Notes under the pieces: model-generated
Databases searched by the model: none
Seen by the model: only the letters and a program-made list of their open reading frames with translations
What the model was told of the DNA's origin: nothing
Position numbers and translations under genes: made by a program
Part shown: positions 56,446 through 64,000 of the stretch, one piece after another
Layout: the number at the start of each line of letters is the position of its first letter
How positions within the stretch are numbered: the first letter of the stretch is position 1
Origin: Neopestalotiopsis rosae
Taxonomy: Eukaryota; Ascomycota; Sordariomycetes; Amphisphaeriales; Sporocadaceae
Length of the DNA stretch: 64,000 nt
Assembly (NCBI GenBank): GCA_023078685.1
Contig: JALGAS010000001.1
Span: 2,604,001-2,668,000, forward strand
Direction of reading: 5' to 3'

Positions 56446-57049
56446 ACTTATTTTCCTCCGTCGCACCGCAGCAGGAATATGATACGCTTGCACAACTCTC
56501 ACATTCCTGGGCCTGAAGGCCGCTAGTGGAGAGCGGACAGAAAGTATGGTATATCCTAGTGAGTTTCTAATTGGCAATTGGGACGTGGCGTTCTTTGTAG
56601 GCCTTCGGATGCGCCGATCCACTGTACCTTGGGTATTACGAAATCAATGCTATTATGGCTCAACCCATTGCTTGAAGCTCGGTAATCGACAAGAGAACGC
56701 TGATAGGCAAATCGTTGAAATCTGGTCCAGATCATGCAGCAAGTGAGAGATGGTTTTTTTTCTCTTACGTTCTTTTTTGCTTTTCATCATTTCATCCAAA
56801 GCTGTCCTCATCAAAACTTGCCCAATCCATCGTGAAGTACTCTAAGAACGCTTCGGGTTGAGCCTCAACTACCCTAGATGGCATTTCGTATTACGCTGAG
56901 CTTGTTTCAAGGAAGTCCTGAGACGGACAAAGTCGGATGTTGATATAGCCGCCACCTGGTACACGAAGACAAGATGTGCAATACCCAACATCATCTGCTC
57001 TCCAACTGGCAGCCAACAATAGGTTTCTTTCGTGATAGCGTTCATAGTC

Positions 57050-57460
57050 TCTTGCTCAATAATACCAAAGACACCTCCTGGATCTCTGAGTCGGGACCTC
57101 CATGGCGAGTACTGCGGTGGGGGAACTGGGCTGAGCCAAGCACTGAAATTTTGGTACCCAAGGATTCTCTAAGACGAGGTGGCCGCAAACTGGATGTCTT
57201 GCTACGTCTCGGCACATGGGACATGTCGGAGCTACCCAGAAGGATTCATCAGGGCGATAGATCAATTCTTGAAACCAGGTTTGGATGCAGATGCACCCGA
57301 ACTTGTGGCCGCAGTGAAGCAAAACCTGTATTTCCGCTTCTCCCTCATCATGGTGTTCCAGACGAATTTCGGCAGATTATGCGTCCATCATCTTGACTCG
57401 AAATAACCGAGCAACGACGCTCTTCATTGGTCGCTCTGGCGTCGCGGCGATTGATGTCCT
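57050..57460 (-). pseudogene. RING-finger-like fragment
   Basis: The frame reads VLLHCGHKFGCICIQTWFQE then CPMCRDVARHPVCGHLV. The CGHxFGxxCIxxW and CPMCR parts follow the C-terminal half of a RING finger (E3 ubiquitin ligase type). The first Cys pair is in a different frame near 57410 (ICRN), so the finger is probably frameshifted. The flanking 57348-57596 (minus) polar frame may be its N-terminal side. Confidence 0.5.
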
Positions 57461-57741
57461 CGGTGAGCAGACCAAGTTGATGCTGGTGGATACGGTTCCT
57501 TTCCAACGGATTCTTTTTAGAATGATTACAAAAGCTTTCCGCAGCTGAGTCATCGGAAGATATCTTAGGCAGCGAGACTCCGTCGTATGTTCGCATTCGG
57601 AATAGTAGTTGTAGTCTTCTTGATGTGTCTGCGCCAGCCTTTCAATTGATCAGCACCCGCCCTTTCGGTCCAGCTCGGGAATTTGTGCTTAACGATGGCT
57701 ACGAGACTTACAACCTTGACTACTGTACAATAGTATTTTCT

Positions 57742-58453
57742 CTAGGCGACACGGATGTGAGCCTTTAGATTGGAAACTGATAGAAATATCTGTCTTTCGG
57801 GGTCTGCCACAAGATTGCATCGATCAGCAGGATGTTGATAATTGCGATATAAGTAGCTTTGAAACTTGACTAGATTTATATGGACGCGCATGAGATGAAC
57901 CGTGGCTGAGATCATATTCTCACAATGTATGTATAGCACAACGTTGGGCAATGACATCGACACGAAAGCCGTATCTTCATCTTGGGGACCATTATCTACC
58001 ATTTCGATGTTGTATCCATTGCATCGTTTTCTGTAACATGAGCGGGTTCGATCATAAAGGGCTCGAGTGAATGTAAAAGGCGACACAAAACGAATCTGCC
58101 TCCGAAGCGCCGATATAGTCTTCCAGGATGATGGATGGAACACATTTCAGCATGCTTTGGATTCCGTGCGGGCAATGACGTTCATATACCAAGGCTTATA
58201 GCTTTTGGCTATCCGTATCATGCCGGATTTTGATAGTCGTGACGGAAGCTTTTATGGTATCACAACAGGCATATAATTCTGACAAGCATTTTGAGACCGT
58301 CAAAACAACATGCTCACGGAAGAGAATCCAACGCCATGGCATAAACTTCAGTTCTGACTCTTGCTTCCCTAGTACGCAACGTTGAACATAGTTAAACCTA
58401 TTTGCCGTCGCCCCCGTTGTACGAAAGTAAATCCAATCAGATGGTGGAGCCAT
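57742..58453 (-). other. Two adjacent open frames of unknown identity
   Basis: 58453-58196 (85 residues) and 58143-57742 (133 residues) lie in line on the minus strand and look like parts of one gene (WIYFRTTG..., FVSPFTFTRALY...), split by a stop. I recognise no family. Confidence 0.3.
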
Positions 58454-58621
58454 TCTATAAGTATAGTTATTTGTTATAGCGCTTTATCAATAGCAAGCAT
58501 GAATCTAGAATGAATGGATATAGCACACAAAAGTCGGACATTGATTTAAACGTTAGAGTATATATTACCGATTGCGTGCTCTGATACTGATTGCCACCAC
58601 GATCTTCGGATCTTCGTCTCC

Positions 58622-59326
58622 TCAGCATCTGGGAAACATTATCCATCCCGAAGCTACTTTCGATAATAATCCCGTCGAATTGTCTCCCGTAAGAACGCGG
58701 CCACAATGCTCTACGTGCTCAAGTTGGACTTGACCCGTAATTTCCAGTTTGGTGCTTGCATTTTCCATGAAAACCGATTTATGGAGTCGTTTCCAGGTAC
58801 CCATGCAGTGGTCCCGATGCTGTTTAAGATCGTAATAGAATAGGCCCAATTCTCCACGAAGCACTTCCGCGTGAGGAATCTCATCGATCAAGTCTGGATC
58901 TCGGAACCACTTCCAACCGATTACCGTCTCCTCATCGAGGTCTCTATCATAACAGTCCCGCGGGACCCAGACGTAGTTGGCGAGATTGAGAACACAGTCA
59001 CTTTCCCGTGCTTCGTCGGCCGTATGACCACATCGGTGACTTGGGACATAGTCCTGCTCAAGTATAGGAGTGCCTGGAGAGACTTGCGAAACTGTTGCCG
59101 GTTTACAGCTATTCGAAGGCCGTGACGTTATGATGGATGCAGCCAACCACACCATGATACAGGTCGCCACCGCACATGAGAGATAGATTAGACTCCGGGG
59201 TAACTCTCGCCAGAATCGCTTTTCCAATGTAGTTGAGTCTTGCCTGGTGGGATCATCCATCAAAGCAGTTTCGTCTTCAGCATTGTAAAATGACTGGGAA
59301 TCTGCAAAACTCGTTTTGACATCCAT
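58622..59326 (-). CDS. Membrane protein with paired HxxHC motifs (DUF3328/UstYa-related)
   Basis: A 234-residue open frame from ATG 59326. One membrane anchor at residues 42-65 (LIYLSCAVATCIMVWLAAS). The lumenal part has CGHTADEARESDC, ANYVWVPRDCYD, GWKWFRDPDL, then QHRDHCMGTWKRLH and LEHVEHC. The two HxxHC motifs (HRDHC, HVEHC) and the 'CGxTxxEAxxxxCxFxLxxxxWxPxxCYD' block are those of a large fungal family near UstYa. It is often close to biosynthetic genes. The last 20 residues after HCGRVL do not fit the family (usual end 'xxYPxC'), so a late frameshift is possible. Confidence 0.68.
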   Translation of the reverse strand: MDVKTSFADSQSFYNAEDETALMDDPTRQDSTTLEKRFWRELPRSLIYLSCAVATCIMVWLAASIITSRPSNSCKPATVSQVSPGTPILEQDYVPSHRCGHTADEARESDCVLNLANYVWVPRDCYDRDLDEETVIGWKWFRDPDLIDEIPHAEVLRGELGLFYYDLKQHRDHCMGTWKRLHKSVFMENASTKLEITGQVQLEHVEHCGRVLTGDNSTGLLSKVASGWIMFPRC

Positions 59327-61169
59327 GACAGTTTGGTGCTCCAGGTAGTGTTGGTAGTCGACTTCCTCGATGTAGTAGTCGGAATTCGACTCTTGGCATA
59401 TAGAACGGCGTATAGAATGTATAAAGATGTTTTTATGACATCTGAAGAGCCCATTACAGTCGAGTGAGGACTAAACGAGTTTATAGAAGAATGCGAGCAC
59501 TGTCAATGTCTATCTCCTGTGGAAGCCCAGAAGTTCGGAAGCTGGATTTCCTTCTGCCGCCCCGCGGTTGTGACGAACAGGTTACGGTGAGCAGGCCTCT
59601 ACTATTACCGAATCCCGTCAGAACGCCGGTCTTAAGGTAGATCGAAAACTAGTGCAAGAACAAGCAGAATACCCTGAGATCATGAGGGGAAGCATTATTC
59701 CGGATAGCCGGTTAGTTTCGGAATGATCACTTCCCCACATGCTCGGTAAACCCGATAGTAAGATGATATAGTGTTGGATACTGACATGACGTACTGTAAA
59801 TTTTACTCGGTCAGAATAATCCAACAAATCAAAGTAATCGAGCTCTGCCGACTCATGTTACCGTCACCTTCTCGATAGATGCTTTTTTGAACTTGCGAAG
59901 TTTCATCAACAAGGCAGCCTCCAGTATGGGCCTACTGAACCCTGGCACGGATGTTCCACCTGGCCCCGCAGGCAGTGTCAAGTACAACGAGCTATTGGAC
60001 TTTGGCTGTAACGACTTGGATTCCCACGCAAGTGAAGAAGTGTTGGCTCCTTCACGCACTATTTCGAAGCAGCTCCGACGGAAGCGTCTATCACAAAAGT
60101 GCCCATGGCTTGCTGAGGATGGGATTAAGCTTCGGGAATACAAGGCTAGAGGATGAACAGACCATCGCATTGGTATTGCTTTACGGAGGACGCCAGACGC
60201 GGTCAAGAAACAATGGAGAAAGCAAGATTCGGAGAAACGATCAGGGATGTAAATAACAGATCGTTCGGCTACGTTATCGAAATATGGAAGACATTTCATG
60301 CGATGTATGCGACACGACAAACGACTACTAGTTATACTTTTGAAGACATTCTCAATGCTACGCAGTTATACCTGGTTGCAATTGGACTAACTGCTGAGAA
60401 GTTGTTATATCATGAAGGGAAAGTTCTCATGCCAAGGCACTCCACATCTCTGTCGGCTTTCAATCTATATGATCAATTATCAAGCTTGATTGGATACTCG
60501 CTGTAGAAACGGCATGAAAATACCCCTCATTAGATTTGTGTCTTGAAAGGAAAACCATACCTACGCATATGGACTTGTTCTAGAGCTGATACGATATGAT
60601 CTGGGGGCGAGTCGGCGAACTTCTGGCACGTCTTGTCCATTGTGCCCTCATCATCGCCGAATCCATCGGTCGAATCCCGTAGCAGTTCAATATAGAAGTG
60701 TACCGTGCCGATCAGTTTTGCCGTATGACTCTGAGAGTTCCGTTTGGGAGGCACTGCGTAGTACATAATGCGATAGCCATCGTCACCGAGGGCGGGGATA
60801 TCTCCTGCTGGGCTCTCAGGACGCCTGCTTCCTCTAAGAGGTCATTTTTTGAAAATGCGATTTGACATCGACCACGGTGTATGACCAAGCCCCAGCATGG
60901 GCCTGGGTGCATTACTGTCAGAGCATATTCTCTGCTCTTCAAGATGCTCAGCCTCGAACCCAGCGATCAGGATATTTGTTTTTGAGGACTCTGAGCACGG
61001 TCAAGTATGTTGCCTCAATTGCAAAAATTGACCACCAAGCAGCACACCATACTCGACCAGCAACTTCATTTAGTTTACTCATGCCTTCTCGAACACATGT
61101 ATGTTTCAGATTTGTTTGATCAAGTCCTTTCCAACATCCTACTCAAATGTTTAATTTCTGCGAGGCATG
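59327..61169. other. Unassigned; a few open frames without identity
   Basis: The plus-strand frames 59887-60156 and 60153-60506 overlap by 4 bases and might be one broken gene, but match nothing I know. The minus-strand frame 60530-60766 is also unassigned. Confidence 0.25.
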
Positions 61170-61469
61170 TTCAACGTCCGTAGGACTTGGAGACGACCGA
61201 TGCGCTCTATATATTCGGTTTTGGGGCGGGCGATGACAATAAAAGCCAGCATGCCCGCAGGCGAGAACATCATCAGTGCCCTGACGAAAGCGAAGCGACG
61301 GTCCTTAATCATTTCCTCAGCCTTGGCGTTGTTGTCTGCAGAGCTTCTTAAAACTCCTCCCTCCTCCATTCGTCCAGTCCTTCAGCTCGTCGAAGGCCGC
61401 GTCAGCGTCTTTTGTGAGTTTATGCTTGGTGGAACAAAACTCGCCAACGTGGGATAGGAGATACTGCAT

Positions 61470-61931
61470 GACGTCAGACGAGCAGCACTCGAGGTGCTTG
61501 AGAGCCAAACTACGCTTTCGGAAAAGCATCTTCAAGCTGTTGCAGCATATCTTGGGGACAATGACTCGAACATTAAATAAGCAGCACTCGAGATACTGCA
61601 GAGTCGACCGATCCTTTCAGAAGAGCATCTCTAAGCTGTTGCAGCAAGGCTCGGGGACGATGACTGGTACATTAGACGAGCAGCACTTAATGTATTGTTA
61701 TGCTTACTGCCCAAAGCCAAAACATGTGTGGGAATTGTTCGACCTCTATTCAAAGTCATGTTGGAGGTCGCTTTCAAGGAGCATGTTACTTGGCAACTGA
61801 CACATGATACTTTGTGTACATCCACAGCACTACAAGATTACCAAGCAAACGGCTCTCGCGTCGTGCTCACCGAGGCGATCAAGGAAGTGCAGCATAACCT
61901 GTACCCGGGGCTGTGGGAAATTCAACGTTGA
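61470..61931 (+). pseudogene. HEAT-repeat C-terminus of an NLR, with stop codons
   Basis: The frame holds two full 33-residue HEAT-type repeats at 61482-61580 and 61581-61679 and the start of a third at 61680. Each has the pattern AALExLxSxxxLSExHLxAVAAxLGDxD. The tail (VAFKEHVTWQLTHD ... LTEAIKEVQ) resembles the end of fungal NACHT/NB-ARC proteins with near-identical HEAT repeats. In-frame TAA codons lie at 61578-61580 and 61632-61634, both explainable by C-to-T and G-to-A change from CGA and CAA. The NTPase domain is missing. This is a third kind of NLR debris in the window. Confidence 0.72.
61482..61679 (+). repeat. Two tandem 99-bp HEAT-coding units
   Basis: Unit starts share GCAGCACTCGAG. 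Spacing is exactly 99 bp. A third start is at 61680. Confidence 0.85.
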
Positions 61932-62024
61932 CTCTACCATAAATATTCAAGAAAGCGGTCCACCATTTGCGTGTCAATAACAGTACAAAGTAAGCAGTAA
62001 GTGATATAACTACTGATCTAGAAT

Positions 62025-62026
<2 letters not shown>

Positions 62027-62057
<31 letters not shown>
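62027..62057. repeat. 31-nt homopolymer of T
   Basis: Uninterrupted T run following AGAATTC. It could be the mark of a lost poly(A) tail of a minus-strand retroelement, or slippage. Confidence 0.9.
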
Positions 62058-64000
62058 CAAAATCAACGAAGGCTCCTCAGTTTTTCTCGTTTCAACACAT
62101 GACGACCATGGTCAGATCGACGCTGAAAGCAATAGTTCACGCAGTATGCTTGTGTGTTTCAGCAGAAAATTAGATTAAAGTCGTGCCATCAGCGCTTGTA
62201 TCCAACCATATACTATCCGCTTTATCACCATCTATTGCTTCGTAGTTGTTTGCTCCATCGCTAGAGTATTCTCGGTGCAAGGGTCTGTAAATCTTCCGCC
62301 CTTGTATCGTTGAAGTTTTCTTCTCTCTTTTTTGTGGGATTCCGTAACAAGTCATGTTACGGAAGCCATGACCCTTCCTGGAAGACGAGCACACTTTCGT
62401 GAGATAAGCATTGAAGGCCTCGCTACATTTTGGTTGTAACGAGGATTCAAGTTGTTACAATCATAGTCCAGTAGCTCGATGTGTTATCTAGCGTGATTCG
62501 GCGCATTGAATATATCCTCCGTGTCTTGAACAAGCACGCGAATGCTTGGTGGCACATCATTGAGAAAAGTTCTACAAGGTCATGAGGGTGTCTACTCGTC
62601 GACGTTATCGATGATGAAACTTGGCTTTGGCATAACAGCGAATGCAGGGCTTATTGTGTCTCAATCATCTCAGTAGTCCCTGTTTATTTCTTCTGAGATC
62701 CCAGGGAATTACGACTGTGTTTCCACTCTACGATAAATTTTATCCGGCGATGCGGCTTATGTAACTAGTGGGCTACTATACGGTACCTAGGAATTTCACG
62801 GGTATATAATTGTGGCACCAGGCTTGTATGCTAAACATCCCGTATAGGCTACAGCGGAATCAGGAAGGACCAGGGTCCATTACCGGAAACGGCACTGCAA
62901 GGAGGGAAAATATTTCTTTATTTTACTCCTTGAGTCTGCAAAGCAGGCATAAGTCGGCCGACGCCGTCCGCACGGACCCGGAGCTCGGACCCTGTTCAAG
63001 ACGAAAGGACTCTCTTCTTTCGTCCTTTCGCTACTTTTAGAATACTCCTTTGTAGCACATCATCCAAGCGGGTTGCAAGTTGTGGCAGGGTCACAGGCTG
63101 CAGGAACCTGTTGTATTCGACTGGCAAGGTGCTCTGTAGCCTACTATTGAGATGCTCTGTGCTCTGTGAGGAGACTCAATCCAAAGATATTTCGGACTCT
63201 CGGACCTTTAACGCAATGTTCGACGACTAATTAAGGGTGTGCGAAACACTGCTGTGTCCTGGGACACCAGCGCTTGACGGTCAGCTGTGCTCTTAGACCA
63301 TTCTATGCGTAATGGCTCATTCGTTGTTGGTGTGAGGTGCCATGTTCCCGGATTCTATTGCATCGAAGCTAAGCATTAGTGAGCATATTGAAAACTGTCG
63401 TATAACGCTCGAATGCCCGTATGCCCCGCCGAAAATGCTCAGCGTTATGGACGGAAAGCTACCCCGCCACTAGCGTGGTGAGAGTGCTACAGGTTACCGT
63501 GTCACAGGCTGTCGCGAAAACGGGCCACTTTCACCAGGTAGACATGTCCTGGGACCGCCCGCCCAATAGTCGGATCGGTGGCGAATTGATGACTGTGTAA
63601 GTCCCTAAGTCCCTGAAATGCAAGGTATTATTTTACTGTTCTTTTGAGTGTTCGAATCGGTAGTCGTGGCAAAGGACAGAAGTGTAAAAATGAACTTGAT
63701 TGCAGCGGGGTTACAGCGAGCGCTTTCGGGTCTAGCTCTTTTAGGCATAGATCTGGCTAGATCGAGTTGCTCTTGCCTAAGCAAGTGGCGCGGCCGTTAC
63801 GAACGTGTGCTGACCGTTTAGAAGTGAGAACACGCGATCGGTTGCTCTCGCTAGCAATGGTGTAGTCGATTGGCGTTATATGGTCACTGTACGTCCTAAA
63901 ACATCCTCCTAGCAACATGAAATGCCTACATCTGCGCAACTGGGCGTGTTCATCAGAACCTTTTCAACGTCTACGTTGCATTGAGTGGGATAGAGATCGT
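62058..64000. other. No gene seen; holds the hairpin repeat
   Basis: A phrase near 62595-62660 (VIDDETWLWHNSECRAY) might be a DDE transposase scrap but is too short to call. The rest to the window end shows no supported gene. Confidence 0.3.
63002..63055 (+). repeat. Hairpin-bearing dispersed repeat, copy B
   Basis: Perfect 9-bp arms CGAAAGGAC (63002-63010) and GTCCTTTCG (63022-63030) with an 11-nt pyrimidine loop. Matches 22179-22231. A second small inverted repeat (GTCCGCACGGAC) lies just upstream at about 62966-62977. Confidence 0.7.

Noticed and set aside
56401..56450. Telomere or subtelomeric repeat
   Set aside because: No TTAGGG or CCCTAA array is present, only a pure C run.
62590..62670. 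DDE transposase fragment (IDDETWLWHN)
   Set aside because: Only one short phrase, with no second block nearby. Not enough to call.
1..64000. DUF3435 tyrosine-recombinase captain
   Set aside because: I looked through the open frames for captain-like blocks and found none I could support. The Starship call therefore rests on cargo families only.

Overview
This is a stretch of filamentous ascomycete DNA (Pezizomycotina, probably Sordariomycetes). The signs are short GT-AG introns, an HMG-box gene with 50-60 nt introns, a Hac1-type bZIP carrying the 20-nt non-spliceosomal intron site, GMC oxidoreductase, fungal subtilase, fungal-specific (Zn2Cys6 family) transcription-factor domains, fungal NLRs and a Tad-like LINE. 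It is an accessory or subtelomere-like region. Intact genes are few and widely spaced, and between them lie many fragments and broken copies of multi-copy families, plus transposon debris. No rRNA or tRNA gene, telomere array or complete transposon was recognised.

Layout. 1-10 kb: C-terminal half of a transcription factor (TF copy 1), a P450 C-terminal fragment, a large broken patatin-like phospholipase gene (minus strand), then an intact seven-exon GMC oxidoreductase. 10-20 kb: a DUF3723 fragment, a broken Cdc25 phosphatase, two short coiled-coil proteins, a membrane protein and an intact four-exon HMG-box gene that overlaps it tail to tail, and a 76-bp copied piece of the GMC gene. 20-30 kb: a truncated GH47 mannosidase joined to an NLR fragment, a 2EXR-type gene with a stop, two copies of a 23-nt perfect palindrome, a 3'-truncated LINE, and an NB-ARC/TPR NLR pseudogene that abuts TF copy 2. 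30-40 kb: TF copy 2, a second DUF3723 fragment, a Tc1/mariner relic, a ferric reductase pseudogene, a third palindrome, a second LINE ORF1 fragment fused to TF copy 3. 40-64 kb: a membrane protein with paired HxxHC motifs, a third DUF3723 piece, a second DDE relic, the Hac1-like gene, a subtilase with three visible lesions, a RING-type fragment, a second HxxHC membrane protein and a HEAT-repeat fragment of another NLR.

How it fits together. Patatin-like (plp), NLR (nlr), DUF3723 (d37) and ferric reductase (fre) genes are the four accessory families typical of fungal Starship giant transposons. All four occur here, mostly inactivated. I see no DUF3435 tyrosine-recombinase captain. The best reading is a decayed Starship-type island, or a nest of several, later scrambled by LINE and Tc1 insertion and by recombination at repeated TF and NLR segments. 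Several stop codons are of the C-to-T or G-to-A kind, compatible with RIP-type mutation. Other lesions are single-base frameshifts, some beside homopolymers, so some assembly error cannot be excluded. The genes that keep an open, phase-consistent structure (GMC, HMG-box, membrane protein, Hac1-like bZIP, 395-aa HxxHC protein) are the candidates for live function.
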